DNA from: Antedon mediterranea
Lineage: Eukaryota; Echinodermata; Crinoidea; Comatulida; Antedonidae
Direction: 5' to 3'
Length of the DNA: 64,000 bases
NCBI RefSeq assembly: GCF_964355755.1
Contig: NC_092672.1
Span: forward strand, 19,278,501 to 19,342,500
Shown: in pieces, positions 48,341-60,718 of the stretch
Numbering within the stretch: position 1 is the stretch's first letter
Layout: the number at the start of each line of letters is the position of its first letter
Made by a program: the position numbers and the translations under genes
The notes under the pieces: model-generated
The model's input: the letters and a program-made list of their open reading frames with translations, nothing else
The model's database searches: none
Told to the model about the DNA's origin: nothing

Positions 48341-48560
48341 AGATGTATTGTCCCCCTGAAAATTTTTTTTTTTTTTTAAAGGCCATTTTAATGATACATA
48401 AAAGTTTGAAAAAAAATTGGATCCAAAAAAAAATTATTTACCTAAGAAAATTGTAATTTAAAGTAAAAAATAGTCAACCGGAAGTCGGTTGGCTGGCAGC
48501 CAACCGACTTCCGGTTGATTTTAACCTTTGCCCTTGGATTTGCTCATGAATATGCATAAT
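48341..48560 (+). mobile_element. left end of a second TTAA (Kolobok-like) element
   Basis: TTAA at 48337-48340 is followed by AGATGTATTGTCCCCCTGAA, as at 38638, then the same AACCGGAAGTCGGTTGG hairpin. It stands about 330 bp before the first transposase exon. No matching right end is seen before 64000. Confidence 0.8.
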
Positions 48561-48880
48561 TGTTCAATTTCCCCATGCGGGGAAACACTTGATCAAAACT
48601 TATATTGCACTGCCGGCTGCCGGAGGAACAACAACCTCTCGCGCGCGGGGACAGAAAACATTCTTATATGGCGAGTCAGAAGGGTCAGAAGCGTCCTGGT
48701 GCTTTGGTCACAAATTCAGAAAAAAAGAGACGGAAAAGTAGGATAAATACCAATATCAATAATCGCAGAATACTGCTAAGTCCGGAAGTTTTTGTAAGAT
48801 GGACAGCAGTTCAGGATTCAAACAATCTCGAGAGCAAGACTGAAGTTGCAACATTTTTACTCGATATGTGAGTATTCTGA

Positions 48881-49969
48881 CGGGTGTCACGAAAGCTCAG
48901 ACCACGAAAGCTCAGACCCCCTAAGACCTAAGATCACGAAAGCTAAGACCCAACACCTAAGATTACAAATATTTATCTTTCGCACCTGCCTTGTATTTTA
49001 ACTCCCAACATTTATTCTGAATACCACACCTTAGAATTGGCACTTTCATGAAAAAGAATCACATAAAAAGTAACAAATACATTTTTAAATTGATGATTTT
49101 ACAGACGTTTTTCTCGCACACAAAATGACTAGCCTACAGTACTACAGTAGGCCTACCCCATGTTCAATGTTTTTGTTTCTATGGAACGTCAAAAGAGCAA
49201 AAATTATATAGAGGGCTGAAAACTCTGTGGAGTCCATCTACAGTGTGGATATAGAACAATGTAAAATTAAAAATAATTGTAATGATAATAGTATAATCAT
49301 GCAAGTACGAAGAAATAAATACTGGCAAATAAATTTTAATTTAAAAATCATGAAAAATTTTTTTTCTTTCGTTTTCTTTCTGTTTTTATGCTTGTACTAT
49401 AATATTGTTGCTCTTTTGGCGCTCCATTGAAACAAAAACATTGAGCATGGTGGGAGCTCGAGGAGTTACATTACAGTATACAAAGAAACACATATGTAAA
49501 ATCATCAATTTAAAGGATTTATTTATTTGTTATTATGTGTTTCTCCTTCTGAAAGTACTTATAAGTCCTAATTTTAAAGTGTGGTGTTCAGGATAAAGTT
49601 AGTCAACAAATTTGGAGTCAAAATACAAGAAAGGCAGGTGCGTAAGAAAAACATCCTCTGAACCAACACAATGGAGTAAATATATACCAACAAACAACCC
49701 GTCAAGTTTGTTTGTTGTAAAGAAAAAATATACATTTACTCAACGGGCGAAAATAATGTGAGTTTATCTATGTTTTGCGGTAGTATTAAATTATATTTAT
49801 GGTAATAAATGAAACCTACTGTGTTTAAAATTATGTATGGATAAACAAGTATTGTTTTTAATCTGTAGTATATCTTAGTATTTGTAATCTTAGGTGTTGG
49901 GTCTTAGCTTTCGTGATCTTAGGTCTTAGGGGGTCTGAGCTTTCGTGGTCTGAGCTTTCGTGACACCCG
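48881..49969. mobile_element. 1.09-kb foldback element in transposase intron 1
   Basis: Ends CGGGTGTCACGAAAGCTCAG, inverted at the other end, are flanked by the exact 8-bp duplication TATTCTGA (48873-48880, 49970-49977). The complementarity continues inward with interruptions, so most of the element is one imperfect hairpin. An 8-bp target size fits hAT, Merlin or P-type. No coding frame. Confidence 0.88.
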
Positions 49970-50419
49970 TATTCTGACTGTCTGGGTGGTTGTGGGCCCA
50001 GGGCCGTCCGTCCTACCTCCTCCTAGGCTAGGCATACTACTCTAGTAAAGTAGGCTAGCCCTTCTATTCTAACTGGGCCCTGGGGGCCTAACTCTTATTT
50101 ATGATGAAATGCATGAAAAGTTCGCGATTAACAAACTAATAACATATGTTAAATTATTTAGTATATAAATAAGATAGGTAGGCCTAGCTAGGCTAGGCCT
50201 ATCTTATATAGGCCTAGGCCTACTCCACTCGTTATAGCTAGTCATGGAGCCTTCATAATATATTTATTAGCCATCATGCATGTCTATTCTAAATTCTACT
50301 AGGCCTGTCTATACAGTAATTATTAATACGATTATAGGTATGAAAAAACAAAGCAGTCAACGATGACAATGCCTTCTTCTAATGAAATGACTTCTACAAC
50401 TAGTACTAGTAGGCCTTGT

Positions 50420-50594
50420 CAGGGAAAAATTTCATTTAAAAATTTTGTTTAGCAAAATTGCTAATCAAACTGATTGTTGAGTCGAGAAACATAGTTTTGT
50501 ATTGCATTTTTTGCTACACAATTTGCGAAATGTGTAGCAAATAGGTTGTTTTGTATAGCTTTTTGCTATGCTACACTGGTGAAATTATTCCCTG
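50420..50594. mobile_element. 175-bp hAT-like MITE
   Basis: Ends are CAGGGAAAAATTTCA and, inverted, CAGGGAATAATTTCA. It is flanked by the direct repeat CTTGT. It interrupts the second transposase exon or lies just at its edge. Confidence 0.75.
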
Positions 50595-53500
50595 CTTGTA
50601 GTACTACTACTGCTAGGACTATGCCTAGTGGTACTAGGTACTAGTAGGAGTTTGCAACAAGTATATCCCCAGTTTGCAACAGCAATGACATCCACTCCAA
50701 TGATGGCAGTGGAAACAAAATTGGTGACACAACATCATAGTTCAGATTCAACTGAAATTCAGTAAGATTCTATGATTTTCAATTTCAAAAGTAACATCAA
50801 ATAAATAATGCAAAATATGATGTGTTCAAACTAAATATGATTTGTAATTAAGTTTGCCATTAGGCCTGTGTTAATTATATTATAATACAAAAATAACCAT
50901 GATTACAACAATTGTAATAAATTGTTACTTGTGAATTGGTAATCAACAAGTCAATCAGTTTACAACACATTGTTGGTTTGCTTTCAGCCTTTCAGGTATA
51001 TCTGGAATAGATCAATTAAGCACTACTACTAGTCATGGTTCAGCCAGTTCACCAGCACCAGCACTTTCATCTTCTAATGAATTGTAAGTCAATGTTTAAT
51101 TTACTGAATTGCTGAAATAACAGTAACATTATCAGATGGCATTGGTATATTATATTTGTTAAGAATCATTACATTTTCTATGTTTCTTGTGATACTTCTG
51201 GGAATGGTATGTGATGGTGGGCTTCAAAGGCACTCAATGTAAATTGTTAAATAATAACTCCTTCTGTAAGGTCACTGACAAGTGAATGTACAGTAAATGT
51301 GTAATGATGCACTATACAATGTAATTTATTTATTTAAACAATATTTTACAATTGGGTGAATATTCAATGGTTTAAATGAAATTTTGTTATTTTTAGTGAA
51401 AGAGATACTGAAAGAAAGGCAGAATATGAAAGCAATGCTGGAAAGTCAAAGTAAATATATTTTGCAATAACAAAGAATGCATGTTGTACTGATGGTGAAC
51501 AGTTTATGGTGATTGTACAGTACATAAACATTGAATTCAATTTCCATAGAAATCAAATCATTTAATATCCATCAACCAATGTCAAGTTGGGTAGACAATT
51601 GTATTGCAATTAAAACTGTGTTATGCTTGTTTTCCTAGTATCACTATTATTGAAATTGACATAAGTGAATCAGATGATGATGAGGATGAGTATGATGATG
51701 ATCCAGACTACGACCCTCCTTTTAATATCTTCCTGTGGTAAGTTTACATGTAACATTGTCATTGTGTAATGCCTATTTTAAGACTACTGTTTAAATTTTA
51801 TTCACATGCAATTACTAAAGCTGTACTACATATTATTGCCGTTCATAATGCCAGTGACTTGACAATAGTGTGCTTTTATTTTTATTTTATAGTCGAAGGA
51901 AATGGTTAATTTATATACCATACTATTCTACATAAAGAATCTGTGGTCAAAACTTAAAACTAAATTCTAGTCTACATTGGTAGTAAACTAAAATTGTGTA
52001 TTAATTAATTGTAATTTGATAAAATAAGTAATCTTAATTTCATGTAAAGCAATTAAGTTTGAATAAAGTCTCATTGTACTTTATTACAGTCCCACTGCAG
52101 CTCTTGATCTGCAAGAAACAACTTTTTCTGAAGAGGAATTTGAGGAGGAATTTTACAGTGATGATGAGGAAGAAGAAGAAACCGATAAAGAATCTTCTGA
52201 CAATATTAAACATGTCAATATTATGGAAGATTCTCCAATACTCCTCAATGATGAGACATGTTTGGTGTATGCAAATTGTTTAAAATCTTTGGCGTCCATG
52301 ACTGTAAATAAAAACTGTTCCAAGCAAACGTGCAACAAGCCTGTCAACATGAACACAAAATTTATTGGATCAGCAATATATTTTAAATGGGTAGGACATC
52401 ACTTTCATCACTTTTGAACATACCATGTACATGATTGAATAGCAAAGAACAGTAAAAAAAGTTTCTGCTAAATTTCTTGTTCTAGTGGTGATCTTTCATA
52501 AAAGACACTATAGTACTGTATCTATTAATTAATACTTGTTATATTTTTTAAGATATGTGTTAATGGACATCTAAACAATAAGTGGTGTTCCCAACCAATT
52601 TTGAACATGGAGGTGACCTGTTAACATCAACTGCTATATTGGCTTCTGGGAACAACTATGGAAAGATAGCTTTGTTTGCCAAGTTTATGAAACTGCACAT
52701 AGTAAATTGTAACACATTTTACAGAATACAAAGACGCTATCTGGTTCCATCTATAAACAAGTTTTGGGATAAAACACAGGAGGAGATTCTAAAAAGTCAT
52801 GAAGGAAAGGAGGTTGTTTTGCTTGGTAGGTTTTGTAATTAACACTAAATTCTAAAATATCAAGGGTTAAATGGTTTAATTTGCAAACCATGAAATCTAA
52901 TAAATCTTTATATTTAGGAGACGGCAGAATGGACAGCCCAGGCCATTCCGCACAATTCTGTACCTACACCATGATGAACAAAAGCATTCTGTCAATTATA
53001 ACCCTGGACAAGCGTGAAACCGGTGGTAAGAGTACAGCAATGGAAAAGGTCGGATTTCAAGACAGCCTAAAATGTCTTGAGGAACAAAATGTTAGGGTGA
53101 TTGAATGTGTTACAGATGCACATATGCAAATTGGTGCAATAATGAGTATGTATTTCTTTTCTGTAAAATTTATGACATTAAACTTAGATTATACTTGATA
53201 ATGCCAATGTTATTAAAGTAAAATTTTCACACTATTTAAAATTGCATGAATTGTATATCTATTATATAAAATGTGCTATTGTGTATTTTTTTTATCAGAA
53301 AAAGATTATCCAGAGATAAAACATTCATTCTCATGATATCTGGCATGCTGCAAAAAATCTGGCAAAAAAGTTGATTGCAGTAAGTTTGAATACTGTATTT
53401 ATTATTTTTTTTATTTTGTTTTATTTATAGAGGGTAACGCTTCCAGCTGGACAGATTAATGCCAGGGGCAATCTTAAGTTCAACTAATACAAATAAATAC

Positions 53501-55003
53501 ATAGAAAATATGTAGTCATAAGATTCCTGCTGTAAACTCATGTTCTTAACTTTATTTTCTGAATACATGTTACTAGGCAGGACAGAAAAAAGAGTGCAAA
53601 GCATTACTAAGTTGGAGCCAGGACATTGTGAACCATTTCTGGCATACATGCGAGGTTGCAAACACATATGATGAATTCATTGTAAGTACAGTATGCCTAT
53701 GGTTAATGTATGATGAATAACAGAAATGCATTTAACTGTACCAGGATGTATCATATGTTAATAATCTTGGCAATTCCAGTGTCAGTGATTATAATTTTTT
53801 TATTATAATTTTCTCTTTGTGGTTTATACAATAAAAGGGTATTTGGTGTGGTGTTCGTTGGAACATGAATGGATGTTGTCGTACAGTGATAGCGGAACGG
53901 CCTGTTGCAGCCATGGCCCATTAGAAACAGATAGAGATAAAGGCTGATTAGCAAAAGGCGATCCAGCACATAATGCATTGAGGAACATTGTTTTGAGCAA
54001 AAGGTTCCTCAACAAGATTCCATACTGGCTCAATTTCCGGTGAGTACTTTGTGTAGGATGTAGAAAAAAACTGTATTGAGAACCTACTGTGTTGAAATAG
54101 GATTTTTTATTCTTTTTACAGTAAACAATAAATGTTAAATTGTTCTATAAATTATGCTTTTAGTAATAATTAGCAATGTATTGTTTATATTTAGAGGAAC
54201 AGCTGAATTGGAAAATTTCCACCAGTGCATTCTGATGTATGCTGCTAAGCGTTTTTCCTATAGCCCACCAGTTTACAAGGCAAGAAATCTAATAGCAGCA
54301 TTGGATTATACATCAATCCACCAGAGACCCATAAAAAAGAATAATGATGGGACCACACGGTATACTTTCTAGTTAATTTAATATTTGTTTCAACTGCCAG
54401 CAATTTGTGGATGTGATCTGCTTTCCAAATTCCATATAAACATGATCGATTTAACATTCTCACAATAAAGGATACATTGTTATATACAGTGATAATTAAA
54501 CAATGTGAAATTGTAATTCACTTGGCCCACAATGTTCTGCTTTTCTTTATAGGTATCAACGTTTATTCAACAAAAAAAGCAAAAGGTGGACAGTGGTACC
54601 TGTCAAAGAAGAGAAAACGTATGGGTACATCCAAACCTTGTTTGAAATGGTTGTTGAGCTGCGATTAATGGACGATACCAGTTTGAAGGCAGCATTGGAT
54701 TTAGATGTAAATGATCCTAGAAGAATTTGCCCAACAATTGCTCAAGTTCAGCCACCACCAACACAGCAATTAGTTGATGACAAATTATCACGATTTTAAA
54801 TAATCCAGAAATTCATGATTGATATACAGTAGTATAATATATTATACAGTAGTATAATAGATATATTAATTACCTCATTTTTTATTATGTACTCGTATTA
54901 CAATTTCAAAATATTTCCTGTAATATTTTGTTTCCCATTACATCATATATGAACTTTAAGTGCAAAATATTTTTGTTTTATTTATAAATAATGTACAATG
55001 ATT

Positions 55004-56270
55004 TTATATACGAGCTGGTTGGAACCCAACGTATTGGCCAAATTCATCAGGATAGCGGTCTCGTATTTTCAAAACGCAGCAACTTGGAATAGTCCTGCAA
55101 ATTCCTATGCCAAGTCTGCCATGCTGCCACAAAATATACTGTCTGTAGGCAGTATGCTTATGGCCTCTGCTCCAGTTGTTGTCTAATGGGGCGACTAAAA
55201 CATCTTGCCGGTATGCCCGCGCAATGTCTAACACTGCCTCATTCAGAACAAGCAGTTCAAAGTCCTAAAAAAATGTTGTTAAATGTTAAAAATGTCTTTA
55301 CTATATTTATGTGTATTAAATATGTTGCAAAGTGATACAAATGGGGGATTAATTGTTTACAATAAGGGGGTTGGTCATATTTCTTCTTTTTTGTAAGTAG
55401 TTGCTAAAACTAGAAATATCAAATCAAATAAATACTTGAATAATTAATATCAATGTTATGTAAAGCAATGTGTGACATAATTACTTTTGGTTTGATCACA
55501 GTCAATTTCTATTGATTATGGTTTCATATCAAAATACCAAATATCAAATCAAATAAATACTTGAATAAAAATTAATATCAATGTAAAGCAATTTTTCTTT
55601 AAAAAAAATTAAAATATTGTACTTACTGGAAGTAGGGATGTGCAATTATCGGGATTATACCCACAACACATTCGCTCTACCTGTGTCGGCATCTCACGGC
55701 AGGCGTGGCACACACACCAGTCTGGTGCAGCTCCATCAGCATCTGGGTGATGTCCTCTTTCAGGCAGCTGTTGCCTATCCAAAACACTTAGAATCAAGCC
55801 AGGATGTTTTTTTGCTGCCTCTTTTAAAAGATTCCGGACTTCATTCTCATTAAGTGCATCTATTTTTGACTGCAAATTAAATACAGGCTGCATATAAATA
55901 TAGTAATTTACAAAACCAATTTTTTCATTTTTAAAGCTATTTATTTGGGATGCTGGTATCCAATAACTTTCCTATGTTTTGGTTTTCCATGATACATAAC
56001 TTAAAAAAATAATCATAAAACTTTCATGCATTGTTGTCACGTTCTTAAATCTCCATTCTAGACATATATCCACAAAATAAAAAATTCTTACACTACAGAA
56101 ATGTTTTCTTCTCTCTGTTGTAGAACAATATGGGTTCCATCTTTCTTTCCTCTCCTTCTCCTTCCTCTTCCTCTTCCATTACCTCGTCCTCTTCCCCTTC
56201 CTCGTTGCCTTTGTCTTAAACCTACTTCTGGACTTGACGGTTCAGATGATGTACCGTACTGACGCGGGTA
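55004..56270 (-). CDS. P2X7-type C-terminal ballast domain protein, three exons
   Basis: - strand exons: about 56270-56092 (start uncertain), 55869-55627 and 55264-55004 (stop TAA). Exon 1 encodes an Arg/Gly-rich stretch ([18 protein letters not shown]). Exon 2 encodes a helix ([16 protein letters not shown]) and a Cys cluster [15 protein letters not shown] then CCGYNPDNC. Exon 3 carries [14 protein letters not shown], then [20 protein letters not shown]. These are the landmarks of the zinc- and nucleotide-binding ballast domain at the C-terminus of vertebrate P2X7 receptors. Many invertebrates have it as a stand-alone protein. No channel part is present. Exons 2 and 3 are intact and in phase; the exon 1 donor choice is unsure. 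It converges on the transposase gene with 204 bp between the stops. Its role is unknown. Confidence 0.75.
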
Positions 56271-56329
56271 TAAGCCCACCCCCCTCGAACATGAAATCAC
56301 GTCAAGTTTGGGGGGTGGGCTTATACCCG
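56265..56329. mobile_element. 65-bp perfect-armed palindrome
   Basis: CGGGTATAAGCCCACCCCCC is followed about 25 bp later by its exact reverse complement. It lies at the 5' edge of ballast-gene exon 1 and contributes to the open frame there, so the true start may be downstream of it on the - strand. Confidence 0.8.
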
Positions 56330-56675
56330 AGGATTTAAAAATGCAGATCGTCAAAAACAGCACATGTACACTGTGTATTCCACCATGCGAGCGAGCGCCC
56401 TCACGTGTACGACGTTGCCTCTAAATACACGAGGTGTAGAGCAAAGATCGTATAGCGCCACGTAGTGGCGCAAGATATGGAACTGACGCTCGAAAAATGA
56501 TAATTCCATGGGCAGCCATTCCGGCAAGCGGATTACCCAGTAGGCAATGCGGCACGCCACCAAATCAATGAAAACAAATAGGATTTACATCTACGCGATA
56601 AACAGTACGACTTTATTTTATCTTTCGCGTCAAAATGAAAGAACATCTATATAAAATTCGATTATATAAATTTAC

Positions 56676-56849
56676 TGTCGTGTATCGTCGTAGACAAATT
56701 AATAAGTACGTTGAGATGAGTATAATAATGAACGTATTTAATGAAACCAACTAGTAGTCATGAACAATAGTATAGAACGTTTTGTAGGCTAACCTCATCA
56801 GACCATATGCGCAGTACGCATATATATATGTGCGCGTGCATATACTACA
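56676..56849 (-). repeat. 3' LTR (174 bp) of the deleted Ty3/Gypsy element
   Basis: On the - strand it starts TGTAGTATATGCACGCGCAC and ends ACACGACA. The first part is shared with 58946-58975. Confidence 0.85.
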
Positions 56850-57092
56850 CTCCTCCTTTCTTATTTTAACGTTAACATTATATCAATAAGCACAATAAAC
56901 TTTCGTTAATTATTTTGTTAATCAAATAGGTTAATCATCGTGATTAAATTACTGCTTCTATAGTTCCAGATAGTTCTTATTTGGTTCCTCATAATAATTA
57001 ACAAATGTGAGTAATTCTCACCATTATAATTTTGTGTAAAAACATGAACAACATAACTTTAACGTTCATAATAATAACATTGTTCACAAGTT

Positions 57093-58936
57093 CTATATCT
57101 CTTCGATAAGTCGTGTTGGCTTCCTTCGAAGTCGCGTGGAGCGTCGTGGAATAACCTCAGGCGATGAAGACAATCTATGTTCCTCTTCAACCGGTTGGTT
57201 GGTGGATGTTTGCTCTTTGTTCGCAATCGTTTCGCTCGCAATCGTTATTGGTACTGTCTGTTTAATCTTGTGTTCCAACTCGCTATGTAAGGTAGGGGTT
57301 TTACTCGCGTAAGCGTCCGCGTCTGTCGCTTTCAACTGGTCAATGTGTCTTTTCCACACTCGGCCATCCTCAACACTAATTACGTATGATTTTGGAGCGG
57401 TACGTTCTATCACGGTACCTGGCCACCACTTTCCCTCTTGTCGGAAATCTTTCACTAATACCATTTCACCTGGGTAAAATTCTCGTAGATCTTTCGTTTT
57501 GTCGTGATGAAGCTTCTGATCACTCTGCTTGTTAAGTACCTTGTTTTCTGTACTGGGATGTAAAAGTGATACTCGCGTTCTCAACTCACGGCCCATGAAT
57601 AACTTTGCTGGCGTTTGTCCCGTAGTTGCGTGTTTTGTTGTGCGATACGATAAAAGAAATCTGTCCAAACATTGTTGGAAATCCTTCCCATTAGCTCGGC
57701 TTGCCGCTAACGATCTTTTGAAAGATTGAACCATTCGTTCTGCTGCTCCGTTGCTTGCGGCGTGATAAGGTGCAACCTTTACATGTTTCACCCCGTTTTG
57801 CTTTAAGAAGAATTCAAATTCGTCGCTAACAAACTGAGGTCCCTCGCTTACAAGTTGAACAGGCAATCCGTATCTACTGAACAACTCTCTCATCGCTTTG
57901 ATGGTCGCTGCACTCGTCGTACTGTTCATCTGAACGACTTCTGGCCATTTCGAATATGAGTCAACCACTACTAGATAATCTCGTTTATCTTTCTGCGCAT
58001 AGTCAATATGTATTCGTGTCCAAGGCTGATTTGGCCAGATCCAGGGCATCATTGGTGCTACGCTTGGTCGACTTTGTGTTTGGTGACATGCTTGACATTG
58101 CTTCACCAATCGTTCAATGTCGGAATCTATCTGGGGCCACCAGACATGACTTCGCGCAATCTCTTTCATACGCACGATTCCGGGGTGAGCACAATGAAGC
58201 TCCTCCAGAACTGCCCCTCTGAGTTTCGGTGGAATCACTACCCTGTATCCCCACAGCAAACAGTCCTGTTCTACACTCAATTCGTCTCTTCGGTGTAGGA
58301 ATGGTTTTAGATCGTCGTCGTTTTCTGACTGCCATAAACCTGTCTGTACCATGTATAACACTTTGCTCAATAGCGGGTCTTTCCTGGTATGCTGTTGTAC
58401 GTTCGTACTCGTGACTGGCAAATTGTCTAATGTATGCCCCGCTATGTTATATACTGCATCGTCTTCCCGTCCTTCGTATGGCATTGGGAGACGTGAGAGT
58501 GCGTCGGCAATTACGTTCTGTTTTCCAGGAATGAACTTTAAATCGTATTCGAACGCTGACAGCACGATTGCCCATCGCTGTAATCTCTGTGCGGCCAGTG
58601 TCGGAATAGCTGATTTAGGTCCTAGAATGCGTTCAAGTGGCTTATGATCAGTTCTTATCGTGAATTTCCGTCCGTATAAGTATGTTCTAAACCTTTGAAG
58701 TCCAAACATGATGCTTAGGGCTTCCTTGTCTAGTTGTGCATAACCCTTTTCGTGTTTATGCAGGCTTCGCGATGCGTACGCGATCGGTGTTTTGATATTG
58801 TTCTCGTTTACGTGGCAAATGACTGCGCCAACTCCGTATGGTGATGCGTCCGTGTATAGTTCCAGTGGTTTTAATGGGTCATAATGCGTCAACATCATGT
58901 CTTCGCTAATAATTCGCTTTACCGCGTTAAACGCTT
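57093..58936 (-). pseudogene. RNase H and integrase part of pol (deleted Ty3/Gypsy)
   Basis: A long uninterrupted frame of about 610 codons. RNase H is seen from YTDASPYGVGAVICHV through KEALSIMFGLQRFRTYLYG and IADALSRLPMP. The integrase zinc module (HPGIVRMKEIARSHVWWP, CQACHQ) is followed by the core with IHIDYA (first Asp) and NGAAERMVQ (Glu). The second catalytic Asp is gone: where the family has SDNGPQ this copy reads SEGPQ, one residue shorter. The GPY/F-like C-terminal module and a basic tail follow. Integrase activity is therefore not expected, although the frame is otherwise open. No start codon of its own is likely, because the upstream part is deleted. Confidence 0.9.
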
Positions 58937-58980
58937 TACTACATATACTATATATGTGCGCGTGCATATACTACATTTAC

Positions 58981-60553
58981 TCCATTTGATATTACACTTA
59001 CATATGCGTATATCACTGTCCAACCTCAAACGGCTACAGAATAAACACTGACTGTATGGAGGACGAATTTTGTAGGCAGTCGGTTGAGGCATAGTTATAA
59101 ATAGTGTCGCGGGGCGCAGCGCGATGCTACGCACTTCACGCCCAAGGTCGGCCGCGTTTGGCCTAGGCTGGGATGATGGCTTAGTTTATGTGCGAGAGAA
59201 GCATTTTTTTGGAGATGAATTGTAATAATTGCCAAATATATTGTCCAAAACTGTCTTTTTAATTTAAAAAAAAAAAAATTAATGGGCAGGGGGATGTTCT
59301 TTCCCCTGTTCGGACCCTCTCTTTCTATTTTGTGTGCTTCAGGCCTACAAAGTTATTTCATTGCAAGGGGAATTTTACTACGATCTGCCACAACTGTAGT
59401 ATACTGTACAAACATTACTAGATACAAAAACAATTGTTACATTTTTTTAATTTCAAAAAAGTAAAAGTATTAAATATTAATTTTAAAAATTCATAATCAT
59501 AATTTGTTCTTTTCAACCCACTTTTATTAGCTCAACTTTCAATATTACAGACAGGATTAAAATGCAATAAAAATACTGAAAAATCTCACTTTATACAATA
59601 TTAATAAATAATGATGGAATAATTAAATACACTCAATAAATAAATTACGAATGTATGGTTTTAGCCTTCTTAAATACAAGGAAAATTCTATTATTTTGAT
59701 TTCTTGTATTACAAAAGAAGCCAATAGGCCTAAACAACAGTACTGATAATAACTGAATTCTGGTTATTTCCTTTCACTTAAAAGTATGAGGTGTGTGAAA
59801 ATAGTGATTTTATTTGTAATCCCATAGGATACTGCTCCTTTTCAAGAATCAAAAATATAAACTATTATTACTATTGAAATATAATTGTCCATCAGTTCTG
59901 GCCTTTGTATTTAATTCTTGTGTAAAATACCACTTTGCACTCAATCATCTATCTTCTCAATTTTACAGTATGATGACAGACTTATATCTTTCTGAAATAG
60001 GGAAAAATATATCATTAAATTATTAGGTCACTTTTCGAACTGTTACATAATCATTTGATTACTTATTATAGTATTTTAAAATACTATACATTTTTAAATT
60101 CAAAACAAAAGTCAATATACTATTTATTAATAATTGTAAGTATTCAAAAATGTTTACATTAATTAACTAAATATTTTTCAAATAAAGATGAAGAACAAAA
60201 TAAATATGAGGATCAAATTTATAATTTAAATTTATTAAATAAAAAAAACAAACAATTCATTCATTCATAATAACATTTATTTCTTATCATTTCAAAGTAA
60301 ACAAAATAACAATTTAAATATACATAATTAAGAGGCAACACCCAGAAAGTAATAACATTTGGAGGTTTCCCTCCAAAAAAACTTGTGACGGGTAGCCAGT
60401 TAAGAAATTGTAATCATATTGGAGTTTAAACAAACAGAAACAAGACAAACAAACATGTAAAGCAAGACAACGACAAATTAACAACAATAACAACATCCTC
60501 ACGATTTTTGATTTCATTACATTTAATTATTTCTGTTAATGTTATTATTATTA
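58981..60553. other. interior of the hAT-like element, no gene recognised
   Basis: AT-rich and rich in AATAAA-like words. I see no coding signal. Confidence 0.4.
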
Positions 60554-60718
60554 TTAATAAAACGCTATATTGTCTTGTACATTTTTATTAAAAATTCCTA
60601 ATTCCCGAACAGCTTCAGTTTTTTTCTTAATCTTCCATCCATCCAAGCCTTGTTTGATCCATCTATCATCAAGACGCCAATCAATATCATTCATCCTCCC
60701 AGACTTTTTTTTATTAAT
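60554..60718 (-). CDS. possible small exon, unknown product
   Basis: A 54-codon - strand frame beginning MINKKKSGR and containing DWRLDDRWIKQGLDGWKIKK. It lies near the right end of the hAT-like element. Upstream on the same strand, a donor-like GTAAG at about 60893 could join a leader exon from 60894 to about 61000. I do not recognise the peptide. It may be a remnant of the element's own gene or chance. Confidence 0.25.
   Translation of the reverse strand: MNKKKSGRMNDIDWRLDDRWIKQGLDGWKIKKKTEAVRELGIFNKNVQDNIAFY

Larger units (their letters stand above)
48668..54799 (+). pseudogene. DDE transposase gene (Kolobok-like), about 14 exons, several breaks
   Basis: Exons read: 48668-48867, 50338-about 50419, about 50673-50762, 50988-51083, 51397-51450, 51639-51737, 52090-52390, 52553-52825, 52918-53145, 53299-53379, 53577-53681, 53838-54039, 54195-54359, 54553-54799. 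A long acidic N-terminal part leads to a Cys/His start (ICVNGH) and the core: GDGRMDSPGHSAQFCTYT (first Asp), CVTDAHMQIGAIM (second Asp), a DIWHAAK block (the D-x-x-H motif), then RGTAELENFHQCILMYAAKR, which has candidate third acids. Breaks: frameshifts near 52600, 53325 and 53860, and a TGA at about 53943 where the family has Trp. Phases agree at the other junctions. It is probably the transposase of the element whose left end is at 48341. The superfamily name rests on the TTAA target and the D-x-x-H motif. Confidence 0.75.
56676..58975 (-). mobile_element. internally deleted Ty3/Gypsy element
   Basis: It is flanked by TTTAC (56671-56675, 58976-58980). The 3' LTR is 56676-56849, preceded on the - strand by the polypurine tract AAGGAGGAG. 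At the other end only about 30 bp of LTR remain recognisable (to 58946, ending TATACTACA at 58975), and these join RNase H coding sequence almost at once. Most of the 5' LTR, the primer site, Gag, protease and reverse transcriptase are missing. Ends and target duplication are intact. Confidence 0.88.

Noticed and set aside
56088-56363. Whole 91-codon frame as ballast-gene exon 1
   Set aside because: Its first part translates the 65-bp palindrome and flank, so the start is probably later on the - strand.
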